Below, piece by piece: positions 21,221 through 32,110 of a stretch of DNA of 39,664 nucleotides (positions are counted from its first letter, which is position 1; each line of letters opens with the position of its first letter). The stretch is taken from NCBI RefSeq assembly GCF_001186125.1, contig NW_014040444.1, forward strand, positions 112,646-152,309. The letters are read 5' to 3'. The notes beneath the pieces are model-generated. The model saw nothing but the letters and a program-made list of their open reading frames with translations. It did no database searches and had not been told where the DNA came from. Origin of the DNA: Sphaeroforma arctica JP610 (taxonomy: Eukaryota; Opisthokonta; Ichthyosporea; Ichthyophonida). The position numbers and the translations under genes are program-made.

Positions 21221-23443
21221 CTACTCATCGACCAAGTCATGAATGTGCGTCACTTCAGTCACCCCTGTCTCGGTGGTTGGTTGATCAGGCATAATATCAC
21301 CGTCCACTAAGTTAACACGAGGTCGGAAATTAGTACCCGATCCGTGAGCCCCGCGTGTCGATGTGCTTGTAGCCGATGTACGTTGAACTGTAGCCTCACC
21401 ATTTTGTGTGCGGCTACTTGTGCTAGCCTGGACCGGTACCCGTTGTAAGTTAGGACAACGACTTGCATGTCCTGGTCCCGGCGGAATGTTTTGCTCACAT
21501 GATCGACAACGAACCCGTGGGTTCGACGTAGACGGTGCATGCGGGATAGCGCGTGTATTCGCCTCCGTACGCAAATTTGAACGTGATCGCGAGTTCCCCG
21601 GAATTCGTCGAGGTCGCGAAAACTTGTCCTGGCGATTTTCTTCTGCTTTGTCAATGTTCACACGGGATATATCACGCATCTTCTCAGACGAGTAGTTTCG
21701 CCACTGTGGATACATTCGAAGAGTATCCCGGTAGTACGCTCCACCTGCAGCTTGGCGTATAATATTAAGTATACCATGGTTGCGGTGTACCTGTAGAGGG
21801 TTCTCATACTGTCGCATTTCCATGAACTCCACCTGGCGTTCAAAATCACGAATCTGAGTATCAAGCGGTACCGATGGCTTCAGCTTCATGCATGCTAATA
21901 CCTGGCGGTATGCATTATCCTCCAGGTCTTGTTCTTGTGTACGTACAATAAATGCAGTGGCATCTTCAAATGTCATAGACTGTAATTTTTGCTCGTTTTC
22001 CACAATAAAATCCAATAGCGCCTTAGGAGCCCCTTCATGCTGTAGAGCTCGGTGTAAGCCCATTAGCATGTGAATCGGCTCTAGCTTGTGGAATCGCGCA
22101 TTCTTATGCGAGTTCAAGATAAAAGCATGTAACTGTATCTTCTGCGGATTGTCCAAATAATAATTGCCCTGTGGGTTGGGTGGCCATTCCTTCGGTGTTC
22201 GTTTGTCGACCGTTATTGAACACGTCTTCAGAGTCTCATTCGACGCACGAATTAGACCCTGTAGCGCACGCGCATCGTCTATGCGTCCGTCTGCTTCTGC
22301 ATGCATCATCCGTTGGGTCAGTTGAAAACTTGCATTTTCATCTCTGCCGCTGTCGATGCAGTAATACTAGGCTCCGTAATTTCCGAGTCTTTATGACGTT
22401 TCACTGCCTGTGGGTCTTCCAAGTAGCGGTCGTGATGAACAGGAAGGTGTTTGCGGTATGGAATCGTATCAATAGGGACATTCGCCGCATCCTGAGAATT
22501 CTCTTGTAACTCTTCTGGTGAACGTGGTTTACGGTGACGTTGCAACTTATCACGAAAGTGGTTCGTTGCCACGTGACTCTGGTTCATCTGTTGCTGCGGA
22601 GACTTCATTACTCTGCGGAAGGCACCAAAGGAACGCTTCGCCGACGACGATAAATTCCGAGGAGTGTCCATGTCCAAGTGTAAATCCGCAGGTTCCAAAA
22701 AAAATTCTATCAGGCGACTTCACCAAAGTTTTCTATGCCTGATACCAATCCGGCCCATTAGGCGGTATCTCATCAGGGATCGGAATTGTTTTTGCCCGAT
22801 TTTGAGCGTTCTTCAACAACCGCTATCTACGAGTGACATGGACATTATCACGAGGAGCCACCTGAGGTACAGGCTTCGTACGTCCAATTCTACGTTTCAC
22901 CGGGCTAATTTGCTTCATGTTGTTAGCCCCGTTGTCAGGTAACTGGATGGTGGGTGTCGGCCCTGCCTGCATTGGGTATTGAGGAGCCTAATGTTGTTGC
23001 ACTGTTGGCACGACCTGAGGCTCCGAAAAATCGTCATCCACTTTCGCCTGGTCCGAGTCCTGGGGCGTAGATGTGTCAATACCCGCCAGTGACAATTCAC
23101 GGAGTTGGTGGAGTTGCTCTTGAACGAGAGTAATCTTTTCCGTGGCTTCCTGCACATGCATCAGCGCATTCAAGTGTCCCTCGTGATCAGAAATCCACTC
23201 TGAGGATTGTCTAAGCCTGTCCAAGGTTTCGATTGAGAACAGGGCCTCCGATAGTAAACGGGTCAATTCCACATGGATTTCCACTTTCTTATCGTCTTCG
23301 GATGCAGGTTCTTTGGCAAGTGCTGTCTCCACCATTTTGCGTAGCACTGTTAACCGGCGAAGTGCTCCAATCAACCATTTCAGCAGCTGGTCACAGGCTT
23401 GCTTACCCACCGTAGGAAACGGTCTAGGCTTGGGTCCCGTCAT
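21221..23443 (-). pseudogene. Gag portion of the Ty3-type element (fossil)
   Basis: It starts with MTGPKPRPFPTVGKQ and a helical, charged N-terminal region. A capsid-like middle follows, then a basic tail with CRSCEQNIPPGPGHASRC. This has Cys-X2-Cys-X9-His-X3-Cys spacing, close to but not the usual CCHC knuckle (X2, X4, X4). It is broken. Confidence 0.7.
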
Positions 23444-23541
23444 CGTTGAAAAAATAAATAAATAAAACTAAGTTGCTTCTTAGTTGATTTAACCTTCTAA
23501 GAACGCAGTGTAATAAATACAGTAGTTCGGTCACTTAAAAA

Positions 23542-24688
23542 TGTAGTCAAAACCGAGTTGCGCTTAGTCAAAAGTGTTAAGTCTGGAATAAGTGAACTCA
23601 GTCAGAAGTGCCGTTATCTAATAGTTGGGCCTCCACATTAGACTCTATGTTATAAACGTACTCTTAAGCAGTACGTAAACTATAAACGTACTCTCAATAG
23701 CACGAGGAACTTAAGTTTCCTAAATGGTTTTTAACGGCTTTATTAGTTAATACCTTTTCCATTTTACATATCAGATATTTGGACAAGGCCATTTCATTAA
23801 AAGGCTCCAGTAAAATACAAAACATAAGATTTAGTCTAGTTCTATTAATAGAACTATATTTACTTTCCAACTTTATTTATATCTGAATACTTCGGTAGCG
23901 AGATGGCTCAACCGAACATAGGTTTCTATGGACTATTAACGTTACCTAGTTTATCCTCCGATCAGCCAACCAGATGTGCCAGTCTGATGAAGGCTAAGTC
24001 GGTAATTCTTGATAAGTGACAAGTTATTGGTTAATGCAATAACTAAGGACATCAGGAGTAAAAAAAATTCTTCTTCTAAAGATAGGATTTTATGAGTCTC
24101 TCGGATTCGCCCCCAACGAAACATACTGTAGTTTCTAATAGAGCGACAACGAAACACTAAATAAAATCCCTTCGGCGAAAACAGTACTGAGAGGATTATA
24201 TTTAGGCAATGTCTCAGCCTCACAATCCCTCAGAGTATTGCTGTTTTCACGAGGCATACCTAACTTTACTAAAAGTCTCATTTCGTTTATTTACTTTGAA
24301 TTTCACGATACTTAGATTTTACCTACGCGTTTAATTACTTTAAGGTGTTAATATCGTCTTGATAGACCGAAACTTACAGTTATGAACGGCGCGTCTGCTG
24401 TATTTATTAATCACGTTCCTATGTGGGACGAGATTTTCTCTAACAACGGCAGATTGTGAAAATCTCCGTATCTAAGATTATGGTCTCCTAGATACTAAAT
24501 AATGATGATACCTGATGAGTCATCATTCTTCTCACTAACTTATATATTATAAAATCCAGTCCGATCCTCGGGTCCGTTCTTCAATAAAATCCTCTTAGGC
24601 CCGAGCCTCTGATTCGGTCCTAAATATTTTCCTTAGGTTCGGTCCTCTGGTCCGGTCCTAAACACCCGTCTACGGTACTTTGTCTACA
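23542..24688 (-). repeat. Right LTR (5' LTR of the minus-strand Ty3-type element), split by an insertion
   Basis: The two halves, 23542-23617 and 24379-24688, together match the left LTR. The insertion at 23618-24378 is flanked by a 5-bp duplication GTTAT. No standard tRNA primer-binding site could be recognised next to its inner edge. Confidence 0.88.
23618..24378 (-). mobile_element. Solo-LTR-like insertion, copy 2, about 761 bp
   Basis: It is a reverse-orientation copy of 18244-18996 inserted in the 5' LTR. GTTAT is duplicated at 23613-23617 and 24379-24383. In its own orientation it starts TGTAAGTTTCGG; the last bases differ slightly (CTATTAG instead of CTATTACA). No ORF of note. Confidence 0.8.
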
Positions 24689-25941
24689 TTGCAGTTTGCC
24701 GAGAAAACAACAGACGACATCAATCCCAACTATCAGGATCATCTCTGGTCGCCTGTAAACGGATTCGTAGACGCAATCAACGAGCAAAAAGACCACACGA
24801 TCACGGCGAGTAGCGACATATATGTTGATGAGTGTATGAGCCGCTGGTATGGCTTAGGAGGACAATGGTTAAATACTGGTCTTCCACACTACGTAGCCTT
24901 GGACAGAAAACTGGAAGCTGGTTGTGAGATATGGACTAACTGTTGTGGCCATGGTCAATTCCTCATAGAACTCGAGTTAGTGCAATCCACAGTAGCCAGT
25001 GCACGCGAGCACGAAGACGACCACCAACATGGCACCGCAACAACCTTACGACTCGTACAAAAATACTTTGGGACCGGACACGCAGTGTAAGGCTGCTGCA
25101 CTACGTGCAAAAGGCCCTCATTTCACAGGTGTTATGAAGACAGCTACTAAAATGTTTCCGATGAAGGTGTTGAGCAGGGAAGAGTTGTCTGGTTGTGAAG
25201 GGCACTGGTCATCGATGGTGACTACAGATAAAGATGACAACCAATACTCGGCTACAGTGTGGTCAAACAGAAATCGAAAATACTTCATCAACACGTATGG
25301 CACAACCAAAGAGGGCAGAACAATATCACGTAAAAGGGTACAGAACGATGGAAACAGTGTTATTTCAAAAGAAGTGCGCTGTCGACAACCTCAGCTAGTC
25401 AAACAGTATTTTTCCTTTAGTGATATTGTAGGTAGGCACAACAGATACCGTCAAGATACACTCAATATAGAAGAAAAAAACTAGATGTGAGAAGTTGGGA
25501 AAAAAAGAGTTGGTACAACACTGCTTGCAATGTGTATAGTAGATTCATGGCTCCTATACAAAGGTACACCCTCACCAGCAGAAAGGACTCCAGTGGACCA
25601 GCGAACGTATTGTCAGATACTTTTCAAAGAGCTCATGAACAATACATACGAAGCACGCGTCACACGCTCGATAACAGCTACTGTTGCGGTGCGACCAGAA
25701 GCGACTTTATCGGGTATTGGGACACACGCAAGCCTCATTGAGGAACTAAAACGTGAGAAGAGGAGGAATAAGGATGGGGTGGTTGTTTTCGGTCTACGAA
25801 CCGACCGAAAGAACTGCAAATATAAAGGCTGTGCGAGGAAGAAAGTTCGAATAGGAGACCAGTGCAGTATTTGTCACCAGGGTATACACAAGGAATGCTT
25901 CATAGCGCATATTTACGAGTCACATCCAGACGAACGAGGTT
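24689..25941 (+). pseudogene. PiggyBac-like transposase, C-terminal part, decayed
   Basis: The reading continues the transposase cut at 13667: QFAEKTTDD, then WSPVNGFVDAINEQKDHTI and YVDECMSRWYG with the first catalytic Asp. CEIWTNCCGHGQFL, HFTGVMKTATKMFPMKVLS, NRKYFINTYGTT and SDIVGRHNRYRQ follow, the last with the third acidic residue. Near 25080 the segment that should carry the second catalytic Asp appears deleted together with a frame change. Another frame break lies near 25485-25530. The last 40 residues form a Cys/His zinc finger (CKYKGC, CSICHQGIHKECF, ending HPDERG), the usual C-terminal finger of PiggyBac proteins. Dead copy. Confidence 0.78.
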
Positions 25942-26091
25942 AAAGAAGACGTGTTCACAGATACGTGCACATGCGTGCAATACATTCAAGCTGATCAGCT
26001 GAAAAGTATAAGATATTTTTATAATAAACGTTTGATTCATATATATTTAGCCGTATATATACTCAATTTATTCATTTTACTCGAATTTTGC

Positions 26092-27856
26092 AGGCGTTCG
26101 CAAAGACTATACATCTGGTTCTTTGGAGGAACGTTAATGGAGTCTCCATGCGCTTGCAAGGCTCGTAGGATGTACAGGCGATGAACTGGACTGGCTTGCG
26201 TAGGTGGCGTTATTATGAAATATAAAAAGAAGACCGCAGAAAGAGTGCGCCAATCTAAGACTAGTCGCGGTTTAGATACCTTGCAAAATTTATATAATAT
26301 GAAACAGCATCAGATCGTAGTAGACAAAATGTACAAACATCAGATTCAGCTCGAAATACATGCATGCATACATTCGCCCACAAATTGCTCTACAGCGGAT
26401 TATCTGTTAGAAAATTCCAGAAGCGCGATTTCTGTTTGTTGCAGTATATAAAAGGTATGTGAGATTACATTTGCATACAATATTACATTTGCATACAATT
26501 GGTCAGTGTTGTTAATTTAACTACACATGATATTATGTAGGAGCACTACCATCTGTATGCAATCACAACTCATTTCTATCACAGGCGAATGATAGCATGA
26601 TACAGGAGTACGACTGCTTAGTAGCAGTGATCAATGAAAACAAAACTGATGGAACTGGGATACATGAGTTTGCATACTTGTATCACGATCAGAATGCGCT
26701 CATATGCGCATGGACAGCGTTGTCTATATTATTTTTTCGAGGAAATGAAGATTGACGGTCACAAAACTGATCCTGAAGATGACAGCTGGCAGGATGAGTA
26801 CATTATCCTTAGAGGACGCGCAAACAATAGAACGTACGATAAATTAGGACACACCAAAACGCGCGCATATGTGCATCTTTTAGTGCCTATACCAACATAT
26901 ATATCTTGTTCACTAACAATGCATACACACTTCACAGCCGATGAGCTCTTCTAGCCACGGTGGTGAAGCGAGTGCTACAAGACGTGGGTCATGCTGATCT
27001 CCTGAAGAACAAGAACACGCATGTATGCCGCGGCTTAGCACGTGTAGCAAAGTAAGTGATTTAGATTCTATAGGATACATATACACAACATTTCTATTCA
27101 CACTAACACCTGCATGAAATTTCATACCTTAATCATTCCGAAATGGGAGCCAGCGAAAGCGGCATCCGATCCCAAGGAAAGTGGGACTTGAATGTATTAT
27201 GAAGCATTATCTTGAAGACTTGGCGACAGACGCTATGACGGCGATGTCGGATGTTCACGTAACAAGGATGAGCACAATGTATTTATCCCGAACAGACAAT
27301 GAACGTGCCGACACGACTGATTCAAAGGAAAGATTCAAAGGTGTATTCAGCAGTGCAGAAACAAAGGGCGATAGAAAGTGGCGGAGCAATCGACGGCTAT
27401 CAGTTCGGACGTTTTCTAATATGGTTAAGAGAAACACTGGTCGAAGACTGCAGTGTATGGTCTGTAGTTTAGTTTAGTGTATGGTATGTAGTGCAGTGCA
27501 TATATGGTCTGTAGTGTAGTGTAGTGTATGTATGGTCTGTAGTGTAGTGTAGTGTAGTGTATGGTCTGTAGTGTAGTGTATGCATGGGCTGTAGTGTAGT
27601 GTAGTGTATTGACTGTAGTGTAGTTTAGGTGCATTATCCAAGTATGTAATCGGACATCTATTAACACCGTAGGCTTGTTACAGATATTGATAAGTACATA
27701 GCATAGTGACACACTCACTCACCTTGATTTCTTACGATTACAGATCTACGTATCTTCAAACCTGATATCTTTCAATCAGAGGATTGTAATCGATGGCGGG
27801 TGAAGCATACTGAGTATTCGAATAAACGACACCTCGATCTTCGCAGACACAATCAG
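26092..27856 (+). pseudogene. Crypton-type tyrosine recombinase, intron-bearing, decayed
   Basis: Pieces in order match the recombinase of Crypton elements (GCR1_C/Ndc10-like). LVAVINENKTDGTGIHEF and HDQNALICAWTALSILFFR correspond to the VGALAFYLFYR-type block. DDSWQDEYIILRG follows, then VLQDVGHADLLKNKNTHVCR with the His-x-x-Arg pair, SESGIRSQGKWDLNVL with the Arg/Lys-Trp block, and KHYLEDLATDAM with the candidate Tyr nucleophile. A last exon at 27744-27856 has clean CAG|...CAG|GT borders. A frame change occurs at the T-run 26732-26737, and stops separate other pieces. A GTAAGT donor at 27052 suggests real introns. The N-terminal part (26092-26580) is poorly resolved. The PiggyBac-like gene ends 150 bp upstream on the same strand. 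Confidence 0.6.
27455..27632. repeat. GTAGT-rich tandem repeat, about 40-bp units
   Basis: Repeated TGTATGGTCTGTAGTGTAGT units with a variable number of inner GTAGT steps, inside the Crypton-like region. The open frame on the minus strand is low-complexity. Confidence 0.88.
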
Positions 27857-28965
27857 GTAATTGAATATAGTTATAATATAATATAACTTTGTGATTATTT
27901 ATTGACATAAATACACATGCCACTCAGCACTATTGATTTATTTAAATCACAACGGCAGCAAGTAGATACATGGTGATGCAGGAAATAGCAACGCCACAGG
28001 TTGTCACTGCTCTTAATAAGCTTCGTTCACTTCTTTCACGGCAAATGGAACTCTACATAGTTCCATTACGTCCGTGATTGATACTTCTTTGTTTAAGCCT
28101 TCTACTAAATTTGTAGTCTTGTGATCTCATCGATTTGCTGTTTGTATATTGTATATACATGCAACTATATCACATTGTACTTTATAAGCATTTTATATAT
28201 TATCATGTGCATATATTGTTATATACTATCGCTTAAACTGACTCAGCCAATCATTTCCTCAATAAATGATCGCGCAGGCTATCGAGTGTCGTCGGCTAGC
28301 AATATGTTTGTAGCGGGGTTGATACCTTTTTTTTGCCTGTTTGTTGCCTGTTTGTTTGTGGTAAGTACTCGTTCAATAACTGTATCTGAACGGTCTCCCT
28401 GAATGCGCAGGGAGACGTCGCGTCTTCATTAGATTAAATTATAGCTATTAGATTCTCCTAATGAGTCATGTGTTCGTCCCAAACGGATCGAATCAAAAAC
28501 CAGGTTTATCAAATCCTAAGAAAACCGTCATAAAACTAAGTTTACCCTGTATATGGGAATTCCGACTACAATCTCCCCAAGCTGAAGCACTACACACTGT
28601 TACTGTGACAGGTTGAAAAAAATAGGAAGAATATACCCATATATGGGTAGCTTGCTGGCATTTATCCTCTGAGAGCTAGAGGGACCTAAGTATACGGCTC
28701 GAGCGCACCGTTGTTCATGGTAAAGTGTATTTATGCATATCCCCGGAGTCGAAACTTAAGTTCAAAAGTCGTAAATTCTCGTTGGAAAGGCATTTATCGA
28801 AAAGAATACAAGTCAAGCAAACAGCAATCAGGGATCACAGCAATCAAGAGATAAGTATGGGTAAATTAAGTACAACAATTTACAAGGCAAGTATATATTT
28901 TTCTTTATTTTATTGTTGAAGTATTGTTCTATTGTTAAAGTGTTGTTCAGTCAAAGTTTAAATAC
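27857..28965. other. No recognised gene; two small inverted repeats
   Basis: Follows the donor of the last Crypton-like exon. GTCTCCCT and AGGGAGAC pair around 28392-28415, and TACCCATATATGGGTA is palindromic near 28635. The open frames at 28121-28402 and 28725-28919 show no recognisable motif. Confidence 0.5.
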
Positions 28966-28969
28966 ATGG

Positions 28970-29484
28970 GCATTGTTAACGATGTGATGAACTTAAGTTC
29001 GGTACTTTTGACATCATGTTTTTTTTTCAAGCGGGGTGATAATGTTTTAATACTTGAGGCCAAAGTCAAAACCTTGGCAACGGATGCAAATCTATTAACT
29101 CTACCGCCCTGAGGGTACTTTTCTATCGTTTCTACCACATCCTGTGTGTCCTCTAAAAATTCACATTTGTATCATTTTGAGGTCCTTCGTCGCCCAAACC
29201 CATACCAATATAAAGTCTATTTATGCATGGTCAACGATGTGATGAACTTAAGTTCGGTACTTTTGGCATCAGAAAAAATATTGTTTTCAAGCGAGGTGAT
29301 AATGTTTTGATACTTGAGACCAAAGTCAAAACCTTGGCAACGGATGCAAATCTATTAACTCTACCGCCCTGAGGGTACTTTTCTATCGTTCCTACCACAT
29401 CCTGTGTGTCCTGTAAAAATTCACATTTGTATCATTTGAAGTCCTTCGTCGCCCAAACCCATACCAATATAAAGTCTATTTACG
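28970..29484. repeat. Two tandem copies of a 255-bp unit
   Basis: Copies at 28970-29226 and 29225-29482 share CGATGTGATGAACTTAAGTT and the rest of the unit with few differences. The duplication lies in the virus-like block. Confidence 0.92.
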
Positions 29485-30120
29485 GCCGATTTCAGTTTTT
29501 CATATTTTCGTTACTCTGGAATGTCTCAAAAACATTCTTCAACATGGGGTATTTCTCTGCGGTTTTCTTTCCTTTCTTCTATCATTCTTCTGAACCTCGT
29601 CTTCCTTTTCCTCCATTTGAATTGGGGTGACTTTCAAAATATTTATAGGGGTGGGGTCGATATTAATGGCTTTATTATTTTCTTACTTACTACAACAACC
29701 ACAGGGTCGGCATGATTACCACGGCATATGGACTCTCCATGAACGTCTCGGGAGCTTCCTTCTCCTTGAACAACAGACACCAATTGATTTCCATCCAGTA
29801 CTAGTCGATAGATTGATGTTCCCCATACTCCGTCTTGTCACTTTACTGAAGAACTATTTCCAGATTTCGGTCAATACCAAATCTTCGAGACTTCTGGTAC
29901 CACATATGATACTTCCCGCTATGGCTAGCCAGGATATCCCAAATACATCAGTTGTGAGGTGTGGTATCGGACAGCTCCCAACTTCGCTCCGAACCGGAAT
30001 TGCGGATGACAACCTCACCCTCCTTGGTAAATATCCCAGACCGATTCAGGTCATATTACCATTACAAGTGTGGGCCAGCTTTATTTCACGCAACGGCACA
30101 CAGGTTATAGTTCTCACCCA

Positions 30121-30295
30121 AGGGTAGAGGTATTCTGTATCCATCGCCGTGAACTAACGCACAGTATGCCTTCCATTGTTGCATCACTCGCCCCGAGCTT
30201 CTCGCGGCAGTTCGACAATCTCAACTTCCCTTTTGAAGCCTGATACATATTAAACTTTATCCAAATTGAAATAAATAATGTTATCGCTATCCCTT
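30121..30295 (+). repeat. Second copy of the fragment at 10312-10521
   Basis: Similar along its length to 10312-10521, with a short internal deletion, and ending in the same ATTGAAATAAATAAT tail. Same orientation, 20 kb apart. Confidence 0.85.
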
Positions 30296-31410
30296 TTTCG
30301 GCCAATCGAATATGTGTCTCACTCTTCTTCTTCAATTTTTCATCATACTGTCCCTCGAAACTTCGTTTTGGTCTCATATAGTTCTTGTGATTTTTCATTT
30401 CTTTTTGTCTCTGGCCTAATTTTTTGTGGGTCATTGTTAATTTGGGGACTGTCATTCTTTCTCTTCTTTTTATTATAGATGTGAGGTTTTTAAAAGAATT
30501 GAAAATCAGTATTGTTTAGATTAAATATCAACCACACGGTGGCGGCCGACCTTCTCTCTCTCTTCCTCTTCTGTTCCTTCTTCCTTTCCCGTCGTGCCTT
30601 TTGTTTCTCCGCCTGTCTCACCCCATAATGGTCTCCCAGTTCAGTTAATAATACTCTCTCGCATATAAAGCATTTCTCGTTCTCTTGTAGTATGTTTTCC
30701 AATCAGGATAGTTATTCGTAAAATTTATTTCAATTTCATTTTCAACTGTTTTATTTGATATCTCATCGTTTTATATTGAAATTATAAATTTTTATTCATG
30801 TTGAAGATATATAAAAGTAATTAAGGTTTATCCAGTGGTGATATGTATGAGCAAAATAAAACCTCATATTTATGAAATTATAGCCGACATTGTGTTTAAC
30901 GATACAATTATGGTCTTGTTGTTTACTATCTTCATTGTTCATAGTTATAATAAAATAAGAACCCTTTGTCCCGTATCTGTGGTGTTTGTTATTCACATTC
31001 GACCATAACATTGCACCCTATTAAATACCTTGTTATAAGTAAAAATGGTGTCCGATGAAGACATGCCGGATGAGATATTTTGTCGAGAGGGTGTAAAAGT
31101 GCCCGTTTAAAGGCGATAAGTTAGTAAGAAATTATCCATCGGGATTGAATTTATTGTTGTCGGGACTATATGACCGGTTGCAACTGTCCCCGTGTTTGTT
31201 ATACTATCACACTCAATCGCATGTGCCTCAACCAAATCGGTCGTTAATTCCGGGATCGATATATACCCGTTGCAGCAACACCATCCAGCCGACTACAAAA
31301 TTCCGTGAGAATAGTTGAAAGTGCTTCCGTCGGTGAGTAATTTTTTACAACATAGTCGTAAGCATCTACAAAACCCCGGTAGTTATAGAGACAAACTCTC
31401 CTTTATCAAA

Positions 31411-31983
31411 GATCGGTAGGGATTTGATTTTTTTGAAAACCTCTAAAAACTCCCATACCAGCGCATACGTCTTCTTCGCGGTGCTTATCAACTCCAAACA
31501 TGATAGCTGTGGCTAGCGCTCTACAGTCCTGATAGGCCGTTTCATATAGCGCGTCCATCTCCATTTCACGCCTTGCCTCTTCTGTTTTTGTAGCGTCGAG
31601 GGAACTTTTAGCCTCCTTCACATTCTGTCGTATAGATTTTAAAGCCTCGTCGGCTTCTATATCGAATTCAAGCTGCTTTAACTTCTCCTCGGCGGAGTTG
31701 ACTGTATTATTGACACCTTCAAGGGTTTCCAGTTTCGTCCTTAAGTGTGAATTCAGATGTGAAAGTTCCCTAGTTGACGACATTGTATCTGGTATTCTGA
31801 TTGCTCGATCGGTAGGGGTTTTTTGTTGTTGTTGAAAACCCCTAAAGACTCCCATACCAGCGCATACGTCTTCTTCGCGGCGATTCTCAACTCCACCCAT
31901 GATAGCTGTGGCTAGCGTTCTACAGTCCTCATAGGCCGTTTCATATAACGCGTCCATCCCCATTTCACGCCTTGCCTCTTCTG
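31411..31983 (-). repeat. Direct repeat, copies 31411-31584 and 31807-31983, period 396 bp
   Basis: Both begin GATCGGTAGGG and end CGCCTTGCCTCTTCTG. They lie within one 185-codon minus-strand open frame, so the predicted peptide has two similar ends around a charged, probably coiled-coil middle. Confidence 0.9.
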
Positions 31984-32110
31984 ATAGATATCTCTGAGAC
32001 CTCCTTGTCCCATCAATGGACCCATGCTTATCGAGTATTTCGGCCGTCTAACCGCAACAAATTGGCAACCAACTAAAACGAAAAGTAGCCAGATAAACCA
32101 ATTCTTAGTC

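Larger units (their letters stand above)
13668..24688 (-). mobile_element. Ty3/Gypsy-type LTR retrotransposon, broken, with nested insertions
   Basis: An element of about 11 kb (about 9.5 kb without nested insertions) on the minus strand, in the order gag, protease, reverse transcriptase, RNase H, integrase. It is flanked by similar LTRs with TG...CA ends. A 4-bp direct repeat TTGC lies at 13664-13667 and 24689-24692. It sits inside the PiggyBac-like transposase gene. Integrase after RNase H is the Ty3/Gypsy order. The LTRs differ at about a dozen of the first 270 aligned positions plus small indels, so it is neither brand-new nor ancient. It is broken at roughly five to eight places besides two nested insertions. 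Confidence 0.9.
28966..32110. other. Endogenous virus-like fossil, second block, broken
   Basis: An AT-rich block with open pieces on both strands and several internal duplications. The minus strand holds a piece with VETIEKYPQGGRVNRFASVA at 28966-29484 and one with DALYETAYEDCRTLATAIM and EEDVCAGMGVFRGF at 31406-31963. The plus strand holds a 166-codon open frame at 29627-30127 leading to the fragment shared with 10312-10521. I recognise no protein family with confidence. The shared fragment and base composition tie it to the block at 10.3-11.9 kb. It is broken in several places. Confidence 0.4.
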
